Positions 1-10,929 of a stretch of 64,000 bases of DNA are shown piece by piece. The notes below the pieces were generated by a model, which ran no database searches, was not told the origin of the DNA, and worked only from the letters and a program-made list of their open reading frames with translations. The stretch lies in the NCBI GenBank assembly GCA_023159155.1, contig JAJNNX010000001.1, positions 992,001-1,056,000 on the forward strand, in the 5' to 3' direction. Position 1 is the first letter of the stretch; each line of letters opens with the position of its first letter. This DNA is from Ustulina deusta. Taxonomy: Eukaryota > Ascomycota > Sordariomycetes > Xylariales > Xylariaceae. A program made the translations under genes and the position numbers.

Positions 1-118
1 TGCGTGTGGTCGTTGTCGAAGATGAAGCCGTCGAAGAGGCCGTGGCCGATCGAACTGTCGGCGGCCTCATGGGTAGCCGACTGGGAGACACGTTCCTCGC
101 CTCGCTTCGGCCCTGGAC
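1..118 (-). CDS. possible 3'-truncated coding exon at left edge
   Basis: On the minus strand one frame stays open from about 118 to the window edge and has strong G/C third positions. Its last residues read HGLFDGFIFDNDHT. A TGA closes the frame upstream near 137, and no ATG lies in frame, so if real this is an internal exon entered through an intron. I do not recognise the family. The plus-strand frame over the same bases is acidic and low-complexity and looks like its shadow. Confidence is low because the piece is short. Confidence 0.25.
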
Positions 119-1246
119 GGGCCGTTTTTGGACCGACTCATTGTCGTTGACAGCAGGCTTTCGAATCGAGCGTGTTCGACTGACCCCAGTGGTGGAGGAC
201 ATGGTTCATTGTCAGGAATTCGTTGCAAATGTTTCAGCTATCTTTGGACTTGGGCAACCAGAGTGAAGACTAGTGTAAGCACCTCCTGGATATATAGTGG
301 CTCCACATGCTACTCGGGGGCTAACCTTAATCCTAGAGCCCCTAGCTCCCCCTAGCGTACAGATTGATGCGCTGTAACTATCGCGGCAAGTGCCGGTAGT
401 GTGGGGGAATATGGGGCAATTAGAGGGGCTAGAATGGGTGACCTACACTCATCTGATTTTGACTCTCTTCTACCTATAAGGTATCTACCTATTGTTGACC
501 TATGGCCATTGAGGCTATGTTCAGCCAAGTGAAATGGGGTCAATGGTAGCTGTATTTCGCACCTATATGCCTAAGTAAGTACTTAGTGTCATAATGTAAT
601 AAGTTAGCATGGATACTGGTAATGGACCTAGGATTATAAACTAGAGTAGATCCTTCATATTCTGAACACTTACTTTGTATTTTCCCCCTTCTTGTAGGCA
701 AAACATATACAGAATTTACATGCCGTGCAATAAAACAGGGCAACATCAAGGCATGCGCCTCCTAGGTTCTAGAACGAAGATATAAATGGTCACCGAGGTG
801 CGAGCAAGTAAGTGGCCTTTGCCTCATAAAGAATACCCTCGATTAGCTACCTAACCTACCTACATGTATTACTATCTCATACATATCTTAGGTACCCAGG
901 GCTAAATGTTGATACCGTCGTGCGACAGATGGATGTATACACGCAACAGTGTTTGTTCACTTGTATTTCATAGATAGGCAAAGGATCCGAGACAGGGCCC
1001 AGCCTCGAAGAATATTCCATCTAAGTTGGGTGAGTTCGTTCGTCTAGCTAATAGTATGAGACATGTAGCCATGCAAAGTTAAAACACTCCGAAGTCTATT
1101 TCTGCCCTTTTCCCCGCCTCATACACGTGTACCTAGCGTCTGTCAATATGTATACAAACACAGGTGCGTCGGGGTATCTATCAGTATCAGCCAGCCGAGC
1201 AAAATAAGTAGGTAGTGACTTGTTCCTCCCACCGGGCCATGTGAAA

Positions 1247-1266
1247 AGAAAGAAAGAAAGAAAGAA
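1247..1266. repeat. AAAG microsatellite
   Basis: About five tandem copies of AAAG/GAAA, read directly in intergenic DNA. Confidence 0.9.
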
Positions 1267-1571
1267 ATACTCCGATTCCAGGTCACATTTGTTTGATAAG
1301 TACCTAGTTACTAGTCTGTTCTAGCTGAGACATACAGACGTGAATCTCCATCATCTATGCATGGAGCACGTTTTACAACAAGCAATCCCACATTTTCCCC
1401 ACTGTACATCGTGACAGACGCATTCTCTCGACTCGACTGTCTGTCTCATGGTATGTCCAACCATCAAACGACATTGATCCCGTCCAATATCCTTCCAGGC
1501 CGAGGTTGTAATTCGAAATCAGACACGAAAATATAAAAATCCGACGTGATTCGGATTTAACCCATATGTGG

Positions 1572-1591
1572 ACTCTCTCTCTCTCTCTCTC
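1572..1591. repeat. TC dinucleotide microsatellite
   Basis: About ten tandem CT units, read directly, in the intergenic DNA downstream of the minus-strand gene that ends at 2051. Confidence 0.9.
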
Positions 1592-2050
1592 GTGCCAAAC
1601 AAACGGACGAGGAAACGCCAGTTCTACATGCCATCATCATCTTCGTTCTCGCCCTGGACTTTCTAAAACCAATCCGTATCTCGCCTAGTCTTATGCCGAA
1701 AAGCAGGCGAATATCATACACCATGCCTTTTCCCCTCCTTCATTTCCAGTCTGGAGACCATCCTAACTCTGTCGTTTCGTCTATATCGATGGTGAGAGTG
1801 TGCCGGCAAATGCTATCACAAACGCCCGACTCCAGCGGGCGGGTATTGCATTGAAAAAAAGTGTACAAAGAACTGAAAAGTTGAAAATGGAGAGTAGAAG
1901 AGAGGTTTTCGAGCGACCTCGTGATGTCGTGTCGGTGACGCCGTGGTGTTCTTCTTACGACGTGACTAGTAGCGACCAAAGGCCTGGGCTATACAGGGAG
2001 CGAGGAGACACGCCAAAAATTCCAGGTCGTCAGAGAATCTGATCAGACGT

Positions 2051-4429
2051 TCAGGTGACATGACGCTTAGGATACTGATCCCAATCTCGAATCTTGCCCC
2101 TTTCCTTCAGAATCGCCATGGTGACTCGCAAGTCTCGCTGATTCGCAACCAGAATATCGGCACACGGTGCGCAGATGCGCAGATTGCAGAAGGTACACAT
2201 GAAACGGCGTTCCACATCGGCGATACCGCAAGTCTGACAGGCGAGAGGGTAGTTCGTGTTGCGCGAGTTGATCAGCTTCTTGTGGTTCGCATGACAGTGA
2301 TAGTGTCGCTCGGACAGGGGGTTGGCGCGCCAAACGCCGTCGACGGTGCATTCGGCGTTCCAGTCCTGTTGGCGAGGGAAGCGGGCAATCGCGGCGGCGG
2401 CAGCAGCGTTCATCGGTTGTTCAGCGGCTTCATTTTTTTCGAACACGCCTGCATTGAAGCCCAAGTCCGGTGCAGCGGCCTCTCGTCCATGATTGGGTGT
2501 GGGTCGCTGTGTGAGGAAAGGTGTATTGGGGGCCACCGTTGAGAATGCTGGGGATGACGCGATCAATTCTCCCAGAGAGAAGCTGTCTTTCTCGAGGCCC
2601 TCGTGGAGCCTCGGTGACACTGGTTTCGGAAGCTGAGGCTGGTAATTGGGGCTACCCGTACTGATGGCACTGGGAGCGCCGTGGAACCCGGCCATAGGCG
2701 CGGCTGGAGCTGCAAATTGACTCGGATAGGCAGAGGTGGAGACAGATCTCGGGGTTCCTCCCGTAGGCGAAGTGGGACCGTAGGGATTGGGGTTAGGGCC
2801 GTGACCGTGAGGAGGATAAGGATAGGCCAAGGGTGGTGGTTGTGAGTGCTGTTGGCGTTGGCGCGGATGAGGAAGGCTGCCGACTGGGTTGCTTGGTTGT
2901 AGGAAGCTCGGGGTCTGGGTCGGGGAATTTTGCACATTAGGTGTACGTGTGTTTTCCTTGCCGGGCTCGAGCTGTGGCTCTGGCTGGTTGAGATTACGAG
3001 CAGGCGCCGCGCCAACAGGACGACGCGAGATCGCTGCACCTGCGGCCTTGCCGGACTCGTTTAGGGATGGGGCTGGTGTGTCTGAAGAGGAGGTCGGCAA
3101 CCAACTCCCTCCCACAGCTGCAGTTCTCGGCGCATTGACTGATGCACCGGGTGGTGTGTACTGCCGCTGCGCCAAATAGTCCTTTGCAGGAGGCTCGGGC
3201 TTGTCGGCTTCGGTATTACCCTTTATATCCGGTGGATTCTGAATCTCGTGATGCTCGTGATGCTCATGTTGCTCGTTTTTCTTGGGTGATACTTTCTGCA
3301 ATGTTTTCCGTGACTGTTTCTGCTCCTCATCGTCATCGTCATCACTATTATCACGACGCAGAAGCCCCTTGAGCTTGGCAAGCTTCCCAAACTTCCCCAT
3401 CTCGTCACCTTTATCCGACGGCTCGGCTTGCTTGATGGGTCGAATGTTCCTGCCAGGAAGGGATGTTGTTCTTGGGGGCAAAGTGGTAGTGGATGGTTGC
3501 TGTTGTTTTGGGGGTGGAGGTAACGCGGGTTGGGGGTCTGCTTTGGTAGGTAATGGAGGAAGTAGAGAAGGAGGCTCCGCCTTTTTCGGAGGGGGGTGCG
3601 AGGTAGAAGCTGTAGACCCGTTTGACCCGGGTAGTTTGAGCTCGGCGATGACTAGGCTGGCATCTGACTTCGACGATGCCCTCCTCCGCCAGATCTCCCG
3701 GCCCGCTCGTGGGGACCCGCTTCTAAGGGATGACGGCGACAACGACTTCGACCCACCTTCCCCGTCTTTGACACCGTCTGAGGGGCGTATAGTACTCGGC
3801 GGCGTGCGTGGTCGTGACGGGTTCTTTAAGGGAGGCGGAGGTGGAAATGAGTCAATAATTGTGTAAGACGTTACTTCGCTTGCTCTATCACTGATGGCGT
3901 CGTTTGTTGCCTCTAAACTGTTCTTTGGCGGTACAGGCGGCAAGCTGTTCGCGCCCTCTCGTTCTGGTGAATACGATGGTTCGCTCTCCTTTGTGAAGTC
4001 ACTCTCGTGTGACGACCTCTGGGCCCAGTCTGACGAGCTGCGTGAATATGCAGACAACAGACTCGATATGGACGACTGCCGCTTTGTTGCCTTGGACTTT
4101 GTTTGGGGTCCGACACTGGCTGGTGGAGTGGGCAACTGTGCTACTGGTTTCCGAGGAATGGGACCAGCTTGAGCCCGGGGCCGTGGGGGTTCCGTCATAA
4201 TGGGCAAGATGGGCAAAGGCGAGTCGAAGCTTTTTGAGTGTAGACTAGTGGTAGAAGGCCTCGTAGTCAAAACAGCGCTTTTCTTGGGTGGCGGTGGTGC
4301 CGGTGGTGCCTCTGGTAGCTCACGCGGTGTTGTTTGAGTTCGATCATCGAACTCTGGGGGGGCAGGAAGGGCTTTCGAGAAGCGCGAGCGGCCCGCCTTA
4401 GGGACCTGAAGAGAAGATATACCATCCAT
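2051..4429 (-). CDS. proline/serine-rich protein with C-terminal Cys/His zinc module
   Basis: Long intronless frame. The first in-frame ATG is at 4429 (792 aa, MDGISSLQ...). The frame is open further upstream, to beyond 4558, without an ATG, so a spliced 5' exon is possible. Most of the protein is disordered: polyproline stretches (PPPPPK, APPAPPPPKK), serine-rich tracts, an acidic DDDDDEE block and a His/Glu repeat. The last 100 or so residues are ordered and contain HYHCHANH, CQTC, CTFC and CAPC, a Cys/His spacing typical of a treble-clef or ribbon zinc fold, followed by a basic tail. The many PxxP motifs suggest SH3 or WW partners, which is inference. I do not recognise a named family. It appears to be a fungal hypothetical protein. 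Confidence 0.8.
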   Translation of the reverse strand: MDGISSLQVPKAGRSRFSKALPAPPEFDDRTQTTPRELPEAPPAPPPPKKSAVLTTRPSTTSLHSKSFDSPLPILPIMTEPPRPRAQAGPIPRKPVAQLPTPPASVGPQTKSKATKRQSSISSLLSAYSRSSSDWAQRSSHESDFTKESEPSYSPEREGANSLPPVPPKNSLEATNDAISDRASEVTSYTIIDSFPPPPPLKNPSRPRTPPSTIRPSDGVKDGEGGSKSLSPSSLRSGSPRAGREIWRRRASSKSDASLVIAELKLPGSNGSTASTSHPPPKKAEPPSLLPPLPTKADPQPALPPPPKQQQPSTTTLPPRTTSLPGRNIRPIKQAEPSDKGDEMGKFGKLAKLKGLLRRDNSDDDDDEEQKQSRKTLQKVSPKKNEQHEHHEHHEIQNPPDIKGNTEADKPEPPAKDYLAQRQYTPPGASVNAPRTAAVGGSWLPTSSSDTPAPSLNESGKAAGAAISRRPVGAAPARNLNQPEPQLEPGKENTRTPNVQNSPTQTPSFLQPSNPVGSLPHPRQRQQHSQPPPLAYPYPPHGHGPNPNPYGPTSPTGGTPRSVSTSAYPSQFAAPAAPMAGFHGAPSAISTGSPNYQPQLPKPVSPRLHEGLEKDSFSLGELIASSPAFSTVAPNTPFLTQRPTPNHGREAAAPDLGFNAGVFEKNEAAEQPMNAAAAAAIARFPRQQDWNAECTVDGVWRANPLSERHYHCHANHKKLINSRNTNYPLACQTCGIADVERRFMCTFCNLRICAPCADILVANQRDLRVTMAILKERGKIRDWDQYPKRHVT

Positions 4430-7269
4430 CCTATCTATCGGCTGAGGGGGGACGGGTGCACAAGTAGTTGAAACGGCAATAAGATGACCATTAATGCTTT
4501 GGGGCGATTCGTCTGCTCGGGTTGGTGGGCGAGATTCCAAGGACCCGCATCTATCCAATGCGTACAGAGGAACCCTAGGCCACGTTTCGGCCTCTGAGCC
4601 TCGAGGCGAAGACCCTAGTTGTCCTCCTGCTGCTGCTGGGGATATACTGGTATGTAATGTGCACAGCCAACCCCCGAGGCGAACGACGGCAAGGAACGTG
4701 GAAGGGTTTCTAGGTGAGCTGCCGAGACAATAACTACGACACTACCGCCAGGAGGGTCATCGATGGCCCCTAATGCAGGTACACCGCACACGCAGCAGCT
4801 CAGGGATCACAAACGTTCGATACGAATTGGCGTAGGAGGTGATTGCTGCGTTGCATACACCCCCCTGAAGATGTCCAGCAAACCCAATACACGCTTACCC
4901 TATATTTGATGCATGATGTGGCAGATTAGCTTCGGAGGTTCCTGACTCTCTTTGAGCACCACATCAGAGTTCGAGTCCGGATGAGGTGTTCTGATTGGAC
5001 GGCCGGTTTATGTCCTCACGGGATGGATGGTGATGGTTATGTAGGATACATGCCACTGTACTATGCAAAAACTTGAATAGATGGACGGAAGTATATAGGC
5101 AATTCTGACGATCTAAGCTTAACCTTAACAAGGAACATGCGAACGGGCGGGCGACCTCAGCGGAACGTCTGCAGGTCCCAAGGTTGCTTTCAGGCCCCGT
5201 AGGAAGACGACCCTCGATGTGCTGAAACATCCGGTTCGACAGTGGAGTCTCCAGAGTGGCATTTTCGACCCGTCTTTAAATTAATGAAGCGGCCTCTTGG
5301 AGCTGAGGCATTTCTGACTCGACCAAGACTAGCCACTGCACTAGAGAGCACAGCGATCCTCACATTGCAATGTAGGGCTTCGTCGGGAGTTGAGCTCTGA
5401 TGGTACCAGGCGTACCAAACGCTAATCTCCTCTGCTCGTTGGCTGAACGCGTCACAGAGGCGCGTTGGCCGCTGGCATGAGACAAATGCGGCTGTGTTCG
5501 GGACAAAGTTCAGGGGTACAGCTCGGAGAAATGGCGCTAATTATTACCTTAAAAGTAGGTAGCTGGTACCATCTTTCTATCCCGTTGTGAGTTACATAGA
5601 CCTGCTGGTTCGAGATTGGATCATCGACGAGTTTTCTCCCTGTGCACCACACCATGTCCGCCAAATGATTCGACTCTTCGATTATTTTCATCGTTTTCCT
5701 GACGGTGATGTAGAAGTCAGAGTCCGAATTTTTTAATGCGGGTTGTTGGCTCTCAGTACAGTAAGTACAGCACATTGTAGTTTACAGATGTATATACTGC
5801 CAAGTTGCACTCACGTAAGGTTAGTGTATCCCGGTAACCATTCCCTCTAACCTAACGGGAGGCTAGCCAGTCTACACACTGGACTGAAAATCATATTGTG
5901 GGTACCAAGGTGTAGTGTACTCACTCACCTGCCTACTGTAAACCGCAGTTGACCCTTGTCTGGGGCAAATGAGAGGAGAAGCATATCGTGTGTTTCGAAA
6001 CTTTCGGGAGCCTATCAAAAGACGCGACCGGGGTCATGGCGGGAAAATCCACGATGCAGCGGTCGTCAAAGATCGGGAGACTCGGAAGCTAGAGCTCTCC
6101 ACGTCACGTCACTGTGGATGAAGACCATCATGGGCGCGCTCGCTCTCTCGTGGACACATGGGTCTATCTGTTGTGCAAGCTCGTTGTAGTGAACACCTGT
6201 CTCCTTTTCCATGAACCGAGGGTGCAGTTAGAGGGTTTGATCTGGTTTGGGTAGGTGATGCATACAGAATGCAGAACTGGCTGAGTTTTCCCAAACGTGT
6301 GCATGGAGGTACCTAGTTAGGCTGCGATGCCAGATACCTGCCTATAGTGTGGTCTTGGAAGGTGACAGCAGCAAGGGGTGTGACGCGACGTCGATACAAG
6401 GCTAGCTTGCGCGCTTTGCTTTTCCAGTAAATCCAAGGTGTCTTAAAAAAAAGGTGGTGGAAATTATGGTTACAATGTGTACGCGGTTGCGCTCGATGTC
6501 TCGGCGCTGGGAGCAAACTTGAGGATACGCATGGAATTTCATGAGCTCATTAAGTCTTGTGTCGCTACCAACGGTGCATTGATTGCGAGCATCGGCTTCC
6601 GACGGTGAGAAGAAAGTGGTGGAAATGAAACCGCAAATCCCATCTTCTTACTTGTGCTCATGTCCTGATGCATACAACAAAAAATAATATACGGTCAAGG
6701 CGACAACTTCATCAAGTGAAGCATGTCTGTCTAGTCTGGATCGCCAACCCACAACGATGGGCTAGTTGTGGCTGTTCTCTCCATTAACAAGCCAGTACCG
6801 GAACTACTAAGTTTTGTGCCTTTCCCGAGTGATGATATGGTGACATCGCCAGCGCATAGATTCCCCCTACTATCCACCAGAAATCTGCGTCAGGGGTTAT
6901 CTCGAGCTGCCGAAGAGATCGAAATAGGTACCCATTATCGGTTCCATGAGATCTATATAGCCCGATTAGATCGGATTCAGCCAATCGCGCCTCTCTTAGC
7001 AATCCTCTTACACTCCGAATCTCTGCCCCTTCCGAAGCCGGTAAAGTCGGCTAGCTACACCGGAGGTGGATCGCAGCCCCAAGCAACAACATGCATGCTG
7101 GTTCATGCGCAACAAAAACGACGAGACCCGTGATGAAATGCCTACCTAATCCGAGGGGAAATAATACACGAGTATTGGATAGAGCGCGTCGGCACTGTTA
7201 GTCTCGCCCAGCGCCGTAGACACTCTTCTTTCTTTCTTACTTGCTTGAGACGTTTAACCTTTGCCGGCG
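4430..7269. other. intergenic between divergent genes, no gene seen
   Basis: About 2.8 kb separating the minus-strand zinc-module gene from the plus-strand MFS transporter. The bases just above 4429 may still hold 5' exon or leader of the minus gene. The short frames at about 5.45-5.78 kb (-) and 6.77-7.13 kb (+) have no recognisable domain or codon bias. CT-rich DNA (about 7224-7250) lies just upstream of the MFS start and resembles a pyrimidine-rich promoter/leader. Confidence 0.55.
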
Positions 7270-9402
7270 ATGGGGTCGCCAACGACAACACAGACGGGGA
7301 ACGGGTCCGAGACCGCTCCCCTGCTGGCGCCACGGCACGCCTCCGGATCTTCCAACGACGCAGCATCGTCATCCCACGGGACATTCGGCAGCTCAAGCCA
7401 CGGCGCGGGAAACAGCGATGCGGCTGATATAGAGAACGGCTCGCGGCGAGCCGAGGCGGTGGTCGCCAATGGGGTTTCCGGCGACCCGCCGAAGCCCGGG
7501 GTGAAGATGGCGGCACTCATCCCGGCTCTAGCCATTGGCGTGAGGGAACCCCCCCCTCCCCTTTCCCTCGTGCACTTACTCGTGCTCTGTGATGGAGACG
7601 GACAGAGAGAGAGGGAGGCTGATGTGGACGAAATTTTGAAATTGTAGATCTTCCTCGTGGCGCTCGACCAGACGCTCACGATCGCCACCTACGGCAAGAT
7701 AGGCAGCGAGCTGCGGGCGCTGAACAGCACCAGCTGGATCGCCACGTCGTACTTCCTGACGCTGACGACGTTCCAGCCGCTGTACGGCAAGCTGAGCGAC
7801 ATATTCGGCCGCAAGGCGTGTCTCCTGTTTGCGTATGCCGTCTTCGGCCTCGGGTGCTTGGGCTGCGGGCTCGCGCGGGACATTGTCGAGCTGTGCATGG
7901 CGAGGGCCGTCCAGGGAGCCGGCGGCGGCGGCAGTAAGTGATTCGCGGGGCTCCTGTGTCTTCCTGTCCTGGTTGTTTTCAAGACTGCGGGCTCCTGCCC
8001 GGGCTGGGATCATGTCTTAGGAGCCCCATGTACTCCCGGCGCAGGGACGCATCTCGCGCAACATAACATCGACTGACATCGAATACTGTAGTGACCGCCC
8101 TGGTCAGTATCCTCGTGACGGACTTGGTTTCGCTACGCGACCGCGGCGTCTGGCAAGGTTACATAAATATTGTGTTCGCGGCTGGCATGTCTGCTGGAGC
8201 GCCCATCGGCGGTCTCTTTGCTGATAATATTGGGTGGCGCTGGTGAGTCGTTTCCAGTGAGAATATTTACAATAATCCGACATGTTCACGTTCTCGGGGC
8301 CGTGGCGTACTGATGATATGCAAACAGGGCATTCATCGTCCAATGTCCAATGGCGCTCTTGGCTTTCCTCTCCGTGTACGTGGTGCTTAGCCTGCCTCAT
8401 GCCGACCATTCACACTGGAGCGCCAAACTCCTTCGCATCGACTTCATCGGCGCCTTCACGCTCGTCTCGGCCGTATTCCTCCTGCTCTTCGGCCTCGACA
8501 ACGGAAGCAACGAGGGCTGGGACAAGAAGATCACCGTCGTGCCACTAGCCCTGACGCCTGTGCTCTTCGCCATTTTCGTGCTCGTCGAGGCGAAAGTCGC
8601 CAAGGAGCCCTTCGCTCCGGGTCATGTCATCTTCCACCCTCCTCTATTAGCAGCATATGGCGCGAACTTCTTCGGCGTCGCCGGGCAGATGGGCGTTTTT
8701 TTCTTCATCGCTCTGTTCTTCCAGGCCGCACTTGGTCTGTCTGCCACCTGGTCCGGCCTCATATTCATGCCAAGCACGTTCTTCGCCCTCTCCGGGTCTC
8801 TGGGAGCAGGTTTCGTCATCAAGCGCACCGGTCGATACTATTGGCTGACCCTCGTTGGATACTCGCTTGTGCCGCTGGGCTCTGTCCCAATGGTATTAGG
8901 CGCGGGTCAGCAGTCGGCGACTATTACTGGCATCGGCCTTTCCATAATCACTTTCGGGAGTAGCATCTGTAAGCTCCAGTTGTTGTATTATTTCGGTCCA
9001 TTTGCCGATACTAACTAACACCGGCCAACAGCCATCACCTCGACCCTCATTGCCATAATTGCCAATGCAGCGCCAGAAGACACAGCCGTAGCGATTGCCT
9101 GCTCCTACCTTTTCCGGTCATTGGGGACAACGATAGGTATCAGCATCTCGACAGCGACGCTGCAACAGATGCTACGGGTGAATCTAGCGAAGCAGCTGGG
9201 CGGCGCAGACCGTGCCAGAGAAATCGAGGAGCAGGTCCGTTTGAGTCTGGACTATATACGAAGACTCGACCCGGATGTCGCGATAATTGTGCGCAAGTGT
9301 TACGCTATCGCGACACAGTGGGCCTTCGTCCCAGTTGCAGTTTTTGCAGTCCTCGCGATTGTCTCGGCGCTCTTCATTAAGGAGAAGAAGCTCGACAGGT
9401 AG
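7270..9402 (+). CDS. MFS transporter, DHA2 family, Fnx1/VBA-like
   Basis: Five exons: 7270-7539, 7648-7933, 8092-8242, 8328-8968 and 9032-9402, giving 572 aa. All junctions are GT..AG and preserve the frame. The ATG at 7270 precedes a hydrophilic Ser/Thr/Gly N-terminus of about 80 residues. The first membrane segment carries LVALDQT, the DHA2 motif D1. Motif A is GKLSDIFGRK, and a motif-C-like GMSAGAPIGG follows. About 14 hydrophobic segments then run to a basic C-terminus. The family exports drugs or moves basic amino acids into the vacuole (S. pombe Fnx1, yeast Vba proteins). The sequence fits that branch, but the substrate is not determined. Short introns with a CTAAC branch site are clear, for example at 9011. 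Confidence 0.92.
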
Positions 9403-10143
9403 CTAATCTCTACGCCCCAGTTTAGACAGCCTGGTTATGAATCATAGGCGTTGATGATAAGGGCTCGGTAATATTTACGATTTACCAGGGCATGGGATAT
9501 ACCCTATCCATTGAAATTATTGTCTCTTTTCAGTCGGCTGCCGAGACGGTCCGTGACGAGAGAATATCAAGGAGACAGATACTAGCTACACCTTCGCTAT
9601 GACGTGAGTACGTTGGTATACCGCAATGAACATTATTTACCCATGCTTTTTATTTGATAGTATTTTCCTCTATGGTGTGTAGTAACGCAACCAGCGCACT
9701 TATGGTGCGATGACGATATCATGCATATGGTGTGCATGAGCGAATGCAATAAATTGCTACCCTGCACTGTGTTCCAGTCTCTCATTCCCCTTACAAAACA
9801 TAGGGCAAGTGAGGCTGGCTGTGCAAGGTAGAAACTGAAAAGCAGATCTATCTAGAATCGTCGGTGTCTCGTAACGGGTCATGATGGAATGTGATGCGGT
9901 AAGTGGTGCAGGGTAGAGCAGCGTCCAACGTTAACGAGGAGGCTGGGCCGCGCACGCTGTAGATCATAGAGCAACATAGGAGATTTCCGCCTAGCATGTC
10001 GATGCCTTGCTCAACGTGCTGTCTTAGAAACAAAACCATGTCGTAAAGCCATGCGGTGAATGGCCGCGTTAAGGAGGAGGGCGCCGTCTCAGGAACCAGG
10101 GGACTCCATTTGACCCATGTTGCCTTACCGTGGGTGTTGTAAT
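9403..10143. other. intergenic between convergent genes
   Basis: Shared 3' region of the MFS transporter (+) and 6-phosphogluconolactonase (-). It is AT-rich with no coding frame. The only longer frame (9848-10039, -) has no domain. Confidence 0.6.
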
Positions 10144-10929
10144 TTATAGAAAACTCCGACGAGGGAATTGGACCCCTTCGACGGCCGCGTTGTCGGTAAA
10201 CCAGCTGCAGCGGTCACCTGCAGCCTCATTGATGAGTGTGCATGGAAGTCCGTTGCCTGCCTCGAAAATCTCCTTCATGATTTCCTTCTTCCCCTCTCCT
10301 GTAGCCACAAACGCGATCCTGAGGGCATGTGTTAGGACAGGAAGCGTGAAGGTGATGCGTCTCGGGGGTGGCTTGGGTGAGTCCTCGATGGGGGCGACCC
10401 AGGCATCGGTCTCGCGCAGTAGAGCATGGCCGGGGAAGAGGCTGCATGTGTGGCCGTCCGGGCCGGCGCCGAGCAGGAGGAGGTCGAAGATAGGAAGCTT
10501 GACCGAGTCTCCCCTCGCAAAGGAATCGACGAGCTTCTTCTCGTACAAATCCGCCAACTCTTGCGTATCGTCTAGGTACTCAGCATCGATCGGACGCACG
10601 ACGGGCTGGCCGAGGGAGGCAGGGATCTTGTCTAGCAGCTCCTTCTTGATGAGCGCATAGTTGCTGTCTTCGTGGTCGAGTGGTACGGCTCTCTCGTCGG
10701 CAAAGAATATCTCCCACTTGTCGAACTTGATCACGTCTTCGTTGGGCTTGGGTTCGGCGAGTAATGCTTGGGCGAGGGTGTTAGGAAGCGAGCCGCCGGA
10801 CACGGCAACCTTGAAGACACCATGGCGATGCAGGCCGGTGTTCTGGCAGGTCACAATGTAGGATCGGAGCGCTGTCGCGAGGGCGTTGACGTCGCCGAAA
10901 GCGAACAGGTTAGGTTGCTTTCCCGGCAT
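10144..10929 (-). CDS. SOL3: 6-phosphogluconolactonase
   Basis: Intronless, 261 aa from the ATG at 10929 (MPGKQPN). The frame stays open upstream, but that part is low-complexity Lys/Glu/Arg sequence encoded by a pyrimidine tract, so the short start is preferred. It hydrolyses 6-phosphogluconolactone to 6-phosphogluconate, the second step of the oxidative pentose phosphate pathway, in the cytosol. Family hallmarks seen in order: VAVSGGSLP near residue 40, FFADERAVP near residue 80, and the diagnostic LGAGPDGHTCSLFPGH near residue 160. Length matches the Sol/PGL family. The promoter side holds a long CT tract (about 11190-11270). Confidence 0.93.
   Translation of the reverse strand: MPGKQPNLFAFGDVNALATALRSYIVTCQNTGLHRHGVFKVAVSGGSLPNTLAQALLAEPKPNEDVIKFDKWEIFFADERAVPLDHEDSNYALIKKELLDKIPASLGQPVVRPIDAEYLDDTQELADLYEKKLVDSFARGDSVKLPIFDLLLLGAGPDGHTCSLFPGHALLRETDAWVAPIEDSPKPPPRRITFTLPVLTHALRIAFVATGEGKKEIMKEIFEAGNGLPCTLINEAAGDRCSWFTDNAAVEGVQFPRRSFL

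Larger units (their letters stand above)
119..2050. other. intergenic, no gene seen
   Basis: AT-richer DNA with only short random frames. It contains an AAAG microsatellite (about 1247-1266), a TC microsatellite (about 1572-1591) and scattered CTAGGTACC-like words (about 840-900). The part next to 2050 would be the 3' region of the minus-strand gene beginning there. Confidence 0.6.

Noticed and set aside
5452..5775. 107-codon minus-strand ORF
   Set aside because: No domain, poor codon bias and no splice partner.
6768..7133. 121-codon plus-strand ORF upstream of the MFS gene
   Set aside because: No domain and lies in likely promoter/leader DNA.
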